64,000 nt of DNA from Erinaceus europaeus (GCF_950295315.1 NC_080168.1:61961838-62025837); one strand, 5' to 3'. Shown: positions 1-11,034, counted from the first letter of the stretch. The notes: generated by a model not told the origin, from the sequence alone. Numbers and translations: made by a program.

Positions 1-29
1 ATGTTTATATTACTTATTATTTGTCACTT

Positions 30-419
30 TTTAAAATTTCTTTATTGGGGGATTAATGGTTTACAGTGGACAATAAAAATACAATAGTTTGTAGATGCAT
101 AACATTTCCCAGTTTTCTAGATAACAATTCAACCCCCACTAGTTCCTCCTCTGCCATCATGTTCCAGAACCTGAACCCTCCCCACCACCTCAGAGTCTTT
201 TCCTTTGGTGCAATACACCAGCTCCAGTCCAAGTTCTGATTAGTGTTTTCCCTTCTGGTCTTGTTTTTCAACTTCTGTCTATGAGTGAGATCATCTCATA
301 CTCATCCTTTTGCTTGTGACTTATCTCACTTCACATGATTCCTTCGAGCTCCATACCAGATGGGGTAAAGAAGGTGAATTCACCATTTTAATAGCTGATT
401 ATATATACACACACACACA

Positions 420-478
<59 letters not shown>

Positions 479-650
479 CACATATATTCCACAACTTGTT
501 CAGTCACTCATCTGTTTCTGTTCCAGGTTTTAGCTATTACAAATTGTGCTGCTATGAACATAGGTATACACAGATCTTTTTGGATGGCTGTGTTTGGTTT
601 CTTAGGATATATCCCCAGGAGAGGAATAGCAGGGTCATAGGATAGGTCCA
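30..650 (-). mobile_element. L1 type 1 3' end with ORF2 C-terminal remnant
   Basis: Antisense L1 3' end: a ccaataaag-type end at the left, then 3'UTR, then the ORF2 C-terminus from about 272 rightwards. It matches the L1s at 27455-30036 and 52720-54600 in phrases such as catgcataacatttcccag and ggatatatccccaggagag. It is split by a CA repeat and ends 5' in a TTTTC tract. It encodes no functional protein. Confidence 0.88.
407..475. repeat. (CA)n microsatellite inside L1
   Basis: About 34 CA units with one interruption. It lies where other L1 copies read tgtatatatacaca, so it grew from the native TATACACA stretch of ORF2. Confidence 0.95.
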
Positions 651-768
651 TTTCTTTTCTTTTCTTTTCTTTTCTTTTCTTTTCTTTTCTTTTCTTTTCT
701 TTTCTTTTCTTTTCTCTTCTCTTTTCTTTTCTTTTCTTTCCTTTCTTTTCCTTTTCCTTTTTTTTTTA
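650..768. repeat. (TTTTC)n pyrimidine tract
   Basis: Tandem TTTTC repeat decaying rightwards into T-rich sequence. It separates two antisense L1 3' ends and probably derives from the poly(A) tail of the right-hand one. Confidence 0.9.
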
Positions 769-1370
769 ATTTGTAAAATGGAAACATTGACAAGATCATA
801 GGATAAGAGGGGTACAATACCACACAATTTCCATCACCAAAACTCTGTATCCCATCCCCTCACCTGAAAGCTTTCCTATTCTTTAACCCTCTGGGAGTAT
901 GAACCCAAGATCATTATGGGGTGCAGAAGGTGGAAGGTCTGGCTTCTGTAATTGCTTCCCCACTGAACATGGACATTGACAGGTCGATCCATACTCCCAG
1001 CCTACCTCTTTCTTTCCATAGTGGGGCAGGGCTCTGGGGAAATGGGGCTCCAGGACACATGGTGGGGTCTTCTGCCGAGGGAAGTCCAGTTGGCATCATG
1101 GTAGCATCTGGAACCCGGTAACTGAAAAAGGAGTTAAGATATAGAGCCAAACAAATTGTTAACTAATCATGAACCTAAGGGCAAGGATATTGCAGATGAA
1201 GATTTGGGGTGTCTGTTTTGAAAAAAGCTAGTAGTTCTATTTTAGGTATATTCCAAGGGGCCCACAACCCTACTAGTTTTTTGCCTGCACCTGACATCTG
1301 ATATGTAGGTGACCTAAGTTATTGTCTGGGGGGATAGTGTATTGGGAGTGTTGGCTGTTGGTGATGATAG
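769..1370 (-). mobile_element. L1 type 2b 3'UTR
   Basis: Antisense L1 3'UTR starting near cataggataagaggggtac and passing the shared 3'UTR blocks (gcagaaggtggaaggtctgg, caaacaaattgtt). No ORF2 sequence is retained. It fades near 1370 into sequence also seen at 24440-24600. Confidence 0.85.
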
Positions 1371-1510
1371 CTATATTCATTTTTTTTATTGGTCCATGGT
1401 TTCATGGTATATACATATGTCAGAATTTCAGAAAACTGCATCCTTTAATTCTACACAATTTATTGTATAGCTTCATTATAATAAATGTATTGAATAAAAG
1501 GAGAGTTTCT

Positions 1511-1850
1511 GGGGGCCGGGCGGTAGTGCAGCAGGTTAAGCACACATGGTGCAAAGCACAAGAACTGGCGTAGAGATCCTGGTTTGAGCCTCTGGCTACC
1601 CACCTACCAGGGGGTCACTTCACAAGCGGTGAAGCAGGTCTGCAGGTTTCTATCTTTATCTCCCCCTGTGTCCCCTCTTCTCTAAATTTCTCTATTTATT
1701 TGTCCTATCCAACGACATCAATGGCAACAATAACAACAAGGGAAACAAAGTGGGGAAAAAATGGCCTCAAAGAGCAGTGGGTTGGTAGTGCAGGCACAGA
1801 GCCCCAGCAGTAACCCTGGAGGGAAAAATAAAAATACAAACAGACAACCC
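1511..1850 (+). mobile_element. SINE-A long
   Basis: Head ggtagtgcagcaggttaag (box-A like), tttgagcc box-B region, pyrimidine body, AAC-rich segment, then the extra 3' module. Flanked by an 8-bp TSD, gagtttct (1503-1510 and 1851-1858). Confidence 0.92.
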
Positions 1851-1977
1851 GAGTTTCTTTTTTAGGGTAACTAATCTATCACTTCAATATTGCATGTCTG
1901 ATGATATTCAAACTTCTTGTATGATATTACCTTTCAGGACTGAATTATTATAAAGCATCCCATGTTTCACATACAAG

Positions 1978-2083
1978 AATATATATGTGTGTGTGTATGT
2001 ATATATATATATATATATATATAGTATATACACATATATATGCAAGAATATATATATGTGTGTATATAATATATATATAATTT
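1978..2083. repeat. (TA/TG)n simple repeat
   Basis: Alternating TATA and TGTG stretches. Open reading frames of Y/I/C residues here are translation artefacts. Confidence 0.92.
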
Positions 2084-2525
2084 TCCCCACCAGGGTTATT
2101 GAAAGGGTTTGCTGTCTACATGATTCCACTGCTTCCAATGCCTTTTTTTTTTATCGAGACAGAAAATGAGAGACGGAGTTAGAGAGGGTGCAGGCAGTGG
2201 TGCACCTATATGGTTGAGCATATATGTTAAAGTGCACAAGAATCTGGTTCAAGCCCCTGATCCCCACTTATAGGGAGAAATCTTCACAAGTGATGGAACA
2301 AGGCTGCAGGTCTCTCTCTCTCTCTTTCTCTCTCTCTATTTTTCTCTTTCCTCTGGATTTCTCTCTGTGTCTACCAATAAATAATGAAAAGAGGGAGAGA
2401 GGTAAAGTGAGGAGAGACACCACAACATTTCTGCATCACTTGTGAAGCTTCTCTACTATAAGTACTCCTGTGAGGGTACTTATGCATGGGAATGTGTGCT
2501 CAACTGGGTGAACCAATTCCCAGCC
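2084..2525 (-). mobile_element. Long SINE, antisense, split by another SINE
   Basis: Starts with ccaccagggttattg, the antisense 3' module of a long SINE. It runs to about 2190, is interrupted by a plus-strand SINE-B, and resumes at about 2393 through cttgtgaagcttc to the antisense head (tcaactgggtgaacc). Confidence 0.78.
2191..2392 (+). mobile_element. SINE-B nested in antisense SINE
   Basis: Head atggttgagcatatatgtt, box-B ggttcaagccc, (TC)n body and an aataaataatgaaaa tail. It sits inside the antisense SINE at 2084-2525. Confidence 0.85.
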
Positions 2526-2554
2526 TACAAGAACTCTGATGATTATTATTATTT

Positions 2555-2635
2555 TAATTTAATTTTTATTAATGATTTAATAATGATTAACAAGATTGTA
2601 AGATAAAGGGGGTACAATTCCATACAGTTCCCACA
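2555..2635 (-). mobile_element. L1 3' terminal fragment
   Basis: About 80 bp of antisense L1 tail (attaatgatttaataatg through gtacaattccatacagttcc), cut off by a SINE-A fragment. Confidence 0.8.
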
Positions 2636-2733
2636 CTTGTGAAGAGATCCCCCTGCAAGTGGGGAGCCAGCTTGAACTGAAATCCTTACGCTGGTCCTTA
2701 TGCACTTAACCCACTGCACTACCCCAGCCCCCA
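2636..2733 (-). mobile_element. SINE-A 5' fragment
   Basis: Antisense head half only: ccctgcaagtggggagcc, box-B region, then cacttaacccactgcac. The body is missing. Confidence 0.8.
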
Positions 2734-2764
2734 AGACTATAATTTTTTATATAAATATATATTT

Positions 2765-3043
2765 TAAATATTTATTCCCTTTTGTTGCCCTTGTTGTTTT
2801 ATTGTTGTAGTTATTATTGTTGTTGTTATTGATGTTGTCATTGTTGGATAGGACAGAAAGAAATGGAGAGAGGAGGGGAAGACAGAGGGGGGAGAGAAAG
2901 ATAGACACCTACAGACCTGTTTCACTTCTTATGAAGCGACTTCTGCAGGTGGGAAGCCAGGGGCTCCAACCGAGATCCTTATGCTGCTCCTTGCACTTTG
3001 CGCCATGTGCACTTAACCCACTGTGCTACTGCCTGACTCCCGA
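2765..3043 (-). mobile_element. SINE-A
   Basis: Nearly full-length antisense SINE-A. The tail (ttcccttttgttgcccttg) is at left and the head (cttaacccactgtgctactg) at right. It is embedded in L1 3'UTR sequence that resumes at 3055. Confidence 0.92.
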
Positions 3044-3054
3044 CTTTCTTTTTT

Positions 3055-3275
3055 TAACAGGGTCTTTGGGTGGGAAGAAGCTAGGAAGTCCATTTTAGGT
3101 ATGTTCCATGGGCCCCATGACTTTAGTAATTTTTGCCTTAGCTAGATAGCTAACAGGTGGACTAAGAATATTATCTGGGAAGATGGCATCAGAGTTGAGA
3201 ATAGGACTAGAAAGCTGGATTAAGGTAAGAGAATAGCTCCCAAAATTAGGAGAATATATAAATACCATTGATGAT
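3055..3275 (-). mobile_element. L1 type 3 3'UTR fragment
   Basis: Contains gaagctaggaagtccatttt, gatagctaacaggtggacta and gaatatataaataccatt, shared with 9190-9420, 25260-25450 and 56150-56710. Confidence 0.82.
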
Positions 3276-4085
3276 AATTTTTTAAACAATTTCTTCACTC
3301 ACTGCAAGTCTACAGTAAAGCTAATAATTCTTCTGTTTTTCTTTGACATTCAAAGGTTCTGTCTCTGTCAGTCTGAGCCTTAGTCTCTCATGATTTAAGT
3401 GGAGAGAAATAGTAACTTACATAAGACTATATGGATAACTGAAATTTTTATCTTTGGAAACTAAAGTGCTATACAAGTGAGATCCTGTATTATGATTATT
3501 ATAATTAATGATCTCTAACACAATGAGTTCTAGCTTCTGAATAGCTACAGGGTTTCTATTATCAATTCATTTACTTCAGAGTAGGATCTGCACATTAGTT
3601 TTTATTTCACTTTTTTAAAAATAAGGCATACCACATAATTCTCAATATATATCAGAGAGTCAGTGAATAATTGAGTGATTAATAGTAAATAAAAGAAAAT
3701 ATCAAAGAAGGCACCTCAGGTTTTTTATTAGATGGGTACCCTGGAAAAATTAATATTGTACTGAAATTCTAGGGTAGGGTTGAAAGAACACTTGAATGAG
3801 AGTATAAAGATCTGGATTTTTTTTTCCTGAAAGCCCATTTAATGGTACACAGCAGAAATTGACCTGGGACTCCCTAGGTTTCTAGGCCCTCACCTGCTTC
3901 TCATCACTACAGTCTTTCACCATATCTCCATACATTAAAGGAGGGAAGAGATTTATTTTTGCCAATGACATTTTGTCATTCCTATTTCTAAAAAACTGCA
4001 CACTCCCAGGGAGGATATTAGCAGAGCTGGATCAGGAGAGTAAAATATTAAACTTGTGATCCACTTTTAGACTTGACTGCTTTTG
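3276..4085. other. Unassigned sequence
   Basis: AT-rich stretch with no SINE or L1 I recognise, no convincing reading frame and no RNA gene. The part around 3830-3930 may be an old eroded repeat. Confidence 0.5.
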
Positions 4086-4235
4086 GTTATTTTATTCCAG
4101 TTTATATTAGTGATTAATAGTAGGTTACAAGATTGTAAGATGATGGGGTCTAGTTCCACACCAAACCCACCACCAAAGTTCTGTATTTCCATCCTCCCAC
4201 CTCCCAAAGATAATCACCAGAGTTCTCACAAAGTC
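4086..4235 (-). mobile_element. L1 3' terminal fragment
   Basis: Diverged antisense L1 3' end (tatattagtgattaatag, acaagattgtaagatgatgg, ccaccaccaaagttctgt). Confidence 0.75.
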
Positions 4236-4245
4236 TTAGAAACTG

Positions 4246-4440
4246 TTTGGGAACCAGATGGTAGCACACCTGGTTGACCACACCGTGCTCAAAGACCTGG
4301 ATTCGAGCCCCTCGTCCCCAGCCTGCAGAGGGAAAGCTTCCTGACTGGTGAAGCTGGGCTGCAGGTGTCTCTCTGTCTTCCTCCTTCCTCTCAATTTCTG
4401 GCTGTCTCTAACCAATAAATAAATAAAGATTTTTTTTTAA
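4246..4440 (+). mobile_element. SINE-B
   Basis: Head agcacacctggttgacc, box-B gattcgagcccc, cctgcagagg core, pyrimidine body and an aataaataaataaag tail. Confidence 0.88.
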
Positions 4441-5107
4441 AGGTGGGTTTTTTTTTGCTTGTTTTTAAATTGAATACCTATGATGGGGGCAAAGTCCGTT
4501 CTGTTATTCCTTATCCTTTTTTTTCTTTTATCTTTGCACTTTATTTCTGGAAAGAAGAGTTCCCTAAACTCTTCAGTGCATGGGTTCTCTAGGACTGAAC
4601 ATTAACGTCACTGAATCACTTCTTGGTTAGAGGGAACAGTACAGCAGAGGGCAGCTGTGTTTAATAATTATACTTAATGGGTCCTAGGGCCGAAAGGTCT
4701 CCTATCTCTCTCCCCGAATCTGCTATCATAATTGTTCATTGTGGCACTGTACTGAATCTTATTATAAAATCCTCTGGCTTATTTTCTACTAAAATTAGTG
4801 CCAGCAAAGTGACATTAACTGAGGAGAAAATGTAAATTCATTGTGGATGACAGTAAAAGTCCAAGCCCTTGAGGCTCCCTGTCAAGCACAGCTGCACCGA
4901 TTTGGGGGCTGGGGGTTGAAGGGTGGGACCTCCTCTGATGAAATAATTCTCTTCATCGGTTCGACAAATGGTAAGCTCAGGAAGTCTCACATGGCCCAGC
5001 CTCAGAGCATCAGAGCAGTTACAGAGCAAAGCTCAACACCCAGACAGTTTTAAAGGGAGTCAACAACTGTGTATGTATAAGAAATGAAGAACTTTTCCTT
5101 TTTTTTT
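4441..5107. other. Unassigned sequence
   Basis: Apparently unique DNA. A small two-strand ORF overlap near 4838-5053 has no codon or splice support. Confidence 0.5.
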
Positions 5108-5715
5108 TTTTTTTTTTGTGCCACCAGGGTTATCACTGGGGCTCAGTGCCTGTACTATGAATCCACTGTTCATGGTGGCCATTTTTTTCTCTTTTTTCTT
5201 TTTTTTTAATTCTTTCTATTATTCTTGTTAGGACAGGGAGAAATTGAAAGGAGAGGGGAGATAAAGAAGAATAGAGAGGGAGTCGGGCTGTAGTGCAGCC
5301 GGTTAAGCGCAGGTGGCGCAAAGCACAAGGACGGGCATAAGGATCCCGGTTCGAACCCCGGCTCCCCACCTGCAGGGTAGTCGCTTCACAGGTGGTGAAG
5401 CAGGTCTGCAGGTGTCTATCTTTCTCTCCTCCTCTCTGTCTTCCCCTCCTCTCTCCATTTCTCTCTGTCCTATCCAACAACGACAACAACAATAATAACT
5501 ACAACAATAAAACAACAAGGGCAACAAAAGGGAATAAATAAATAAATAAAATAAATATTAAAAAAAAAAGAGGAAGAGAGAGAGAGAGAGAAAGACACAT
5601 ACTTCACCACTCATTAAGCATCCCCCCTATAGATGCAGAGCAGGGGCTCAAACCCAGATCCTTACTCATGATAATAGGTGTGCTTAGCCTGGTGTGTCAC
5701 TATCTGACTCCACAA
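5108..5715 (-). mobile_element. Long SINE, antisense, split by SINE-A
   Basis: Begins with poly-T and tgccaccagggttatcac (antisense 3' module) and runs to about 5275. It resumes after the nested SINE at about 5561 with agagaaagacacatacttc and ends at the antisense head near 5715. Confidence 0.82.
5276..5560 (+). mobile_element. SINE-A, young-looking, nested
   Basis: Close to the window consensus: gggagtcgggctgtagtgca head, gttcgaaccccgg box B, full pyrimidine body, AAC/AATA tail and aataaataaataaataaaat 3' end. Inserted in an older antisense long SINE. Confidence 0.93.
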
Positions 5716-5742
5716 ATTTTCTTTTTAAAAAATCTCTTTCTC

Positions 5743-6047
5743 GGGGGAGTTGGGTGGTAGTGCAGCGGGTTAAGTGCACATAGCTGTGAAGCACAAGGAC
5801 TGGAGCAAGGATCGGGTTTGAGCCCCCAGCTCCACACCTGCAGGGGTGTCACTTCACAAGCAGTAAAGTGTATCTGCAGGTGTCTTTCTCTCCCCATCTC
5901 TGTCCATTCCCCTCTTCTCTCCATTTCTCTCTGTCCTATCCAGTGACAATGACATCAATAACAACAACAATAATAACTACAACAATAAAACAAGGGCAAC
6001 AAAAGGGAATAAATAAATAAAAATTTTTAAATTATTTAAAAAAGGAA
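5743..6047 (+). mobile_element. SINE-A with 16-bp TSD
   Basis: Full-length SINE-A flanked by aaaaaatctctttctc at 5727-5742 and 6048-6063. The tail ends aataaataaaaattttt. Confidence 0.93.
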
Positions 6048-6063
6048 AAAAAATCTCTTTCTC

Positions 6064-6185
6064 AGACTGGAGAGATAGCATAAAATATCATACTAAACTT
6101 GCGTGCCTGAGGGCACAGAGATAGTTCCATATGCCAGTGCTAAACAATATTCTCTCCTTCTCCCTCTTCCTCTTCCTTTTCCTTT
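6064..6185 (+). mobile_element. SINE-C, diverged
   Basis: gactggagagatagcataaa head and gcctgagggcac core, followed by a TC-rich tail. The box-B region is eroded. Confidence 0.65.
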
Positions 6186-6324
6186 CTCCCCCCTCTGTTA
6201 ACCTCTAAGTGAACTCTGTTGCAAATGGTAGGATTTCACCTGGAATTATTTTCATGTTAATTTTTGCCTTACACAGAGGTGTCATGAAGCAGTGTGAAAG
6301 TTTTTATAATAGAAACATGTACAA

Positions 6325-7447
6325 GGTCCGGGACTTCTGAAGGCATGGCTATGGAATAGGAGTTCTGTCCCACTAGGAAAAGACAGAAGCAGGCTGGGGG
6401 TATAGATCCACCTGCCAATGCCCATGTCCAGAGGAGAAGCAGTTACAGAAGCCAGACCTTCCACCTTCTGCACCCCATAAAGAATTTTGATCCATACTCC
6501 CAGAGGGGGAGAAATGTTAACAGGAAGATGATCAGATGGCTCTGAACTCCAATTCCATCAGGACATCAAGAAAGAAGAGGGGGGGAAAGGTGGGGCACTC
6601 AGAAGTAGTAACAATTACTTAGGAAGAGAAGGCAGGACCATAGGAAAAATGGGCAAATAAATAGAAATATAAATAGTTATAGAAATAATAGTAAATCCTG
6701 GGGCAGATGACCTCACCAGTGTGTCCCAGAACCTCACCTTCCCAGATCCCTACCCCACTAGGAAAAGATAGAAACAGGCTGGAGGTATGGACCCACCTGC
6801 CAATGCCCATGTTCAATGGAGAATCAATTATAGTAGCCAGATCTCCCACCTTCTGCACCCCAAAAAGAATTTTGGTCCAGGCTTCTAGTGGGGAAGAAGT
6901 GATGGGGGAAGATAACCAGAGGGCTCTGAACTCAAACTTTATCAGGAACCAGAGAGTGAGGAAGAAAATTGGAGGGACATTTGAATGTAATAATAGGTAT
7001 ATGCATGACTTGGAAAGGAAGAGAAGATGGAACCCCCCCCACCAAGAAATAAAAAAAAAGAGGCCAATTGCAAGTAAATATAGACAGATTGTAGAAATAA
7101 TAGTTGACCTTTTTCTGCAACCTTGGGAGAAATGCTGTGGTATAGAATGAAGGAATTTGGGTTCCAGAATTCTGGTGGTGGGAATAGTGTGGAGTTGTAC
7201 CCTTGGTATCTTGTAATTTTGTAAATCAATATTAAATCACTAATAAAAAAAAGAAATAATAGTCAGCCCATATCTGTGATCTTGAGAGAACCACTGCAGT
7301 TTCCAGTGGAGGGAATGGGGACACAGAACTTTGGTGATGGCAATGGTGTGGAATTGTACCCCTATTATCTTATTTTGTGAATCAATATTAAATCACTAAT
7401 AAAAATTTAAAGAGAAACAAAAAGTACACAGTGGGGGAAAAAAAAAG
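6325..7447 (+). mobile_element. L1 type 3 3'UTR (outer copy)
   Basis: Sense L1 3'UTR split by a second copy. Left part is 6325-6692; right part 7264-7447 includes gatcttgagagaaccactgc and aatcactaataaaaattt. Outer TSD gaaacatgtacaa is at 6312-6324 and 7448-7460. Confidence 0.9.
6693..7251 (+). mobile_element. L1 type 3 3'UTR (inner copy)
   Basis: A second sense L1 3'UTR inserted in the first, flanked by agaaataatagt (6681-6692 and about 7252-7263). Ends aatcactaataaaaaaaa. The 147-codon ORF here is read through UTR and not a gene. Confidence 0.9.
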
Positions 7448-7664
7448 GAAACATGTACAAAAATGAGTATAAGTCCAAAGGAAGAGTTTGCCAAGGACAT
7501 CTGCCACTTAGAATTTCATGGCCTTGTTTGCCAGCAGGTTAGGAGGGAGGGGGGAGATACGAGATTATTAAAGACACATTTCCATTTATGTGTTTTTCTT
7601 CAGCTTGAGTTAATTAGGAAAACAGTAAAATCCCTTAAAGAGAATACCTTTCTTCCAAGATATA

Positions 7665-7932
7665 GATGAATCCAGGTTAAGTATACACATTACCATGTGC
7701 AAGAACCTGGGTTCAAGCCCCTACTCCCCATCTATAGGGGGAATGCTTTATGAGAGGTGAAGCAGGTCTACAGGTGTCTTTCTTTCTCTCTCCCTCTGTC
7801 TCCCCCCCCTTAATTACTCTCTCTCTTATCAAATATATAAAAGAAAAAAGTATGGCCTCAGGGAGTTGTGGATTCATCCTGCTGAGGTGCCCTGTCCCAG
7901 CAATAATGCTGGCAGCAAAAAAAAAAAAAAAA
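7665..7932 (+). mobile_element. SINE-B long
   Basis: Head half with gggttcaagcccctactccc, pyrimidine body, then the extra module (ggagttgtggattcatcctg, cccagcaataatgctgg) and an A tail. Confidence 0.85.
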
Positions 7933-7939
7933 AGATAAA

Positions 7940-8335
7940 TGGAAGGGCTGGGTGGTGGTAGTGCAGCGGGTTAAGCGCACATGGCACAAAGTGTACGGAC
8001 TGGTGCAAGGATCCCTGTTAAAGCCCCGGGCTCCCCACCTGCAGGAGGGTTGCTTCACAAGCAGTAAAGCAGGTCTTGCAGATGTCTATCTTTCTCTTGC
8101 CCTCTCTGTCTTCCCCTCCTCTCTCCATTTCTCTCTGTCCTATCCAACAACAATGGCAGCTATGACAACAATAACAGTCTTCTTCTTCTAGCGTTTGCCC
8201 TTCTTCCGTAGCCAGTCAACAGCGTCAGGTTGAGCCTGATGTAAAGTTTCGAGACCTCCTTTGAAACAGTAATAACAACAACAACAAGGGCAATAGGGCA
8301 ACAACAACAAAAATAGATAAATGAATAAATAAATG
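7940..8335 (+). mobile_element. SINE-A carrying a 92-bp insert
   Basis: Head ggtagtgcagcgggttaag, body to tatccaacaacaatggcagc, then a foreign 92-bp block (8178-8269). The SINE tail then resumes: taataacaacaacaac and aataaataaatg. Confidence 0.9.
8178..8269. other. 92-bp non-SINE insert in SINE-A tail
   Basis: Block from tcttcttcttctagcgtttg to cctttgaaacag, flanked by a 5-bp direct repeat aacag (8173-8177, 8265-8269). More GC- and CpG-rich than its surroundings and not seen elsewhere in the window. No reading frame, no poly(A). Origin not recognised. Confidence 0.6.
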
Positions 8336-8479
8336 AATAGCTCTAAGGATATGACAGAAATGTACAGAGTAGAGAACGGGACATGACCTTTGGAATATCT
8401 AATAATTTGTATAAGTGCATACAAGATGATTATGTGAAGCCATTTTAAATAAAATAGGATTGAAAATAGGAATAGGGAA

Positions 8480-8635
8480 AAAACTCAGTCCTTCTATAGC
8501 CTGTGAAATAGCCCACTTGGATAGTGCACTGCTTTGCCACATGCAAGATCCAGCTTTGAGCCTGACCCCCACTACACTGAAGAAAACTTTGGTGCTGTGG
8601 TCTGTTTCACTCTATCTAAAAACAAAGGCAAAAGC
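8480..8635 (+). mobile_element. SINE-D-like, diverged
   Basis: tRNA-like order: cttggatagtgcactgcttt, then agctttgagcctgaccccca, then a pyrimidine segment. Confidence 0.6.
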
Positions 8636-8734
8636 CTTCCTAATTCTTGTAGGATATGTGATTCTGAACATGATTCTAAGCTACAAGACACAACTAGGAA
8701 GTAGGTGAAAATTTGTGATAATAAGAAAAGTCTT

Positions 8735-9425
8735 CTTTTTTATATTTTTATTAGTGATTTAATAATGATTAATGAGAATGTAAGATAACAGGGGCACAAT
8801 TCCATACATTCCCACCATCAGAGTTCTGTGTCCCATCCCCTCCACTGGAAGCTTCCTATTGTTTATCCCTCTCTGAGAGTATGGTCCAAAATTCTTTTTT
8901 GGGGGTGCAGAAGGTGAGAGTCTGGATTCTGTAATTGCTTCTCTGCTGGACATGGACATTGGAAGGTGAATCCATACACCTACCCTGTTTCTATCTTTCC
9001 CTGGTGAAGTAGGGTTGGGGGAGGTGAGGTTTCGGACATATTGGTGAAATCATCTTTCCAGGGAGGTCAGGTTGGTGTCAAGATAGCATATACAACTCGG
9101 TGGCTGAAAGGCAGTAAGATATAAAGCAAATTGTTCAGTGAACAGGAACCCAAACATAGGAATAGAGCAAATGAAACTAGAGGTCTTCATGTAGTAAGAA
9201 GCTAGGAAGTCTATTTCAGGTATGTTCCAAGGGGCCCACATCCTTAATAATTCTTCCCTTAGCCTGATAGCTAACATACAGATGGACTAAAAGTATTATC
9301 TGGGAAGATGGTGTCAGAGTTAAGAATAGGACTAAAAAGCTGGATTAGGGCAGAGATTGACTAGCTCCCAAATATAAGGAAAGTATATAACTACTTTTAA
9401 CTGTAAACCCCATTGATCTGCCCAT
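8735..9425 (-). mobile_element. L1 type 3 3'UTR
   Basis: Antisense: poly-T side at 8735, ttagtgatttaataatgatt, gtgcagaaggtgagagtctg, atttcaggtatgttccaagg, ending near aactgtaaaccccattgatc. No ORF2. Confidence 0.9.
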
Positions 9426-9644
9426 TGAAGAGACTTGTATTATCAAGGGAGTAGCTGGGATGATCCTTCTGCCAGAATGTCTGATCTTCTCTAGGCTAGC
9501 TTAGTAGCTATATCACTTCCCAGATAGAGGAGACAATGATGGAAGAAACCGTGCCTCTGGAATTAATCCTCAACAACACAAACAAGGGACAGGTACATAG
9601 GCAGGTAGGCACTGTGAAGACTTAGAAAGAATAAATGAATTTTA

Positions 9645-9963
9645 TTTTTTTTAACTTTTTTTTAAAAAAACTTTTTAAATTTTTTTAAATTTATTTAGTT
9701 TATTTATTCCCTTTTGTTGCCCTTGTTGTTTTATTGTTGTAGTTATTATTGTTGTTGTCATTGTTGGATAGGACAGAGAGAAATGGAGAGAAGAGGGGAA
9801 GACAGAGAGGAGGAGAGAAAGATAGACACCTGCAGACCTGCTTCACCGCCTGTGAAGCGACTCCCCTGCAGGTGGGGATCCGGGGTTCGAACCGGGATCC
9901 TTATGCCCGTCCTTGTGCTTTGCGCCACCTGCGCTTAACCCGCTGCGCTACAGCCCGACTCCC
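9645..9963 (-). mobile_element. SINE-A with perfect 17-bp TSD
   Basis: Near-consensus antisense SINE-A flanked by identical agaataaatgaatttta at 9628-9644 and 9964-9980. The clean TSD and intact promoter boxes suggest recent insertion. Confidence 0.95.
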
Positions 9964-10170
9964 AGAATAAATGAATTTTAAATTCATAACACTTACTAAT
10001 TTTAAAGTTAATAGCAACCAGATGAAGCAAGTCTAGACTGAATGCTGTTTATGTGTTACAAGTGAATGATTTTATTAAATAAAACAAACACCTACTGTGT
10101 GTTCTATTAATACTTTCTATTCTCCAGGTATGTGTGTGTTTGTATATTTAGATGTATCTGTGAATACTTT

Positions 10171-10448
10171 TTTTTTTGCCTCCAGGGTTATCACTGGGGC
10201 TTGTTGCCAGCAACAGTACAAATCCGAAGCTCCTGGTGGCCATTTTTTTTTCCATTTTATTGGCTAGAACAGAGAGAAATTGAGAGGGGAGGGAGAGGGA
10301 GAGAGAAAGATAGGCACCTGAAGAACTTCAGCGCCCATGAAGTGGACCCCCTGCAGGTGGAAGACTGGAGGCTAAAACCCCGGATCCTTGCCAGGGTCCT
10401 TGCACTTAGTAATATATGCGCTTAACTGGGTGTGCCACCACCCAACCC
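10171..10448 (-). mobile_element. Long SINE, antisense, 14-bp TSD
   Basis: Starts with poly-T and tgcctccagggttatcac (3' module) and ends at the head gcttaactgggtgtgccacc. TSD tctgtgaatacttt at 10157-10170 and 10449-10462. Confidence 0.92.
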
Positions 10449-10462
10449 TCTGTGAATACTTT

Positions 10463-11034
10463 CAAAAAGTTTAAATACAAATGGAAAGCCAGGACCCCTC
10501 CACCCTAGATTCACCAGCTATAAACTCAAAGACAATATGATTAAAACATGTATTTCCTTGGATTTGACCTCTAAGATGCTTGCATAATATTTCACATTCT
10601 GCAACTCCCCACCCAAATGCCCAGCACACACCAGCCTTCCTGGAGGACAGAGAAAATGACCCAGTTATAGGAATCTGCAGAAATCAAAGACAGGGATTAT
10701 CACTTCCTGGTGTCACGGAACTGGAAATGTGAACCGAGTATATCTGTTGACCTGATAGCCTCAGCTAAGAACTGTCTCATGCTGAGAAGTGGACAAAGAC
10801 AGAATTCAAGTGACTGCCACCACACTAGATCTGAATCACTCTTCTTTTCTGAAACAATCTTTTGCATCACAGTTTAGTTAGTGGGTCAAATTGACATGAC
10901 TTTCTGTGTATCCTCCATGATATGTTTTCTGTTTCTTTGTTTTCTGAGGCATGTTTGCCACTGCAGACTCCTCAGAGACTCACAAATCAAACACCTAGCA
11001 GATGAGTGACTATAGTGCAGGATTTGTTCTTTTA
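10463..11034. other. Repeat-free sequence
   Basis: About 570 bp of high-complexity sequence with no repeat match inside the window, no long ORF and no evident splice pair. Confidence 0.5.

Noticed and set aside
407..475. Tandem arrays (CA, GAAA, GGAA, TA, GT) as possible CRISPR or satellite
   Set aside because: Mono- to pentanucleotide microsatellites without spacers, many adjoining retroelement tails.
6707..7150. 147-codon plus-strand ORF
   Set aside because: Runs through L1 3'UTR; homologous copies elsewhere are not open in the same frame.
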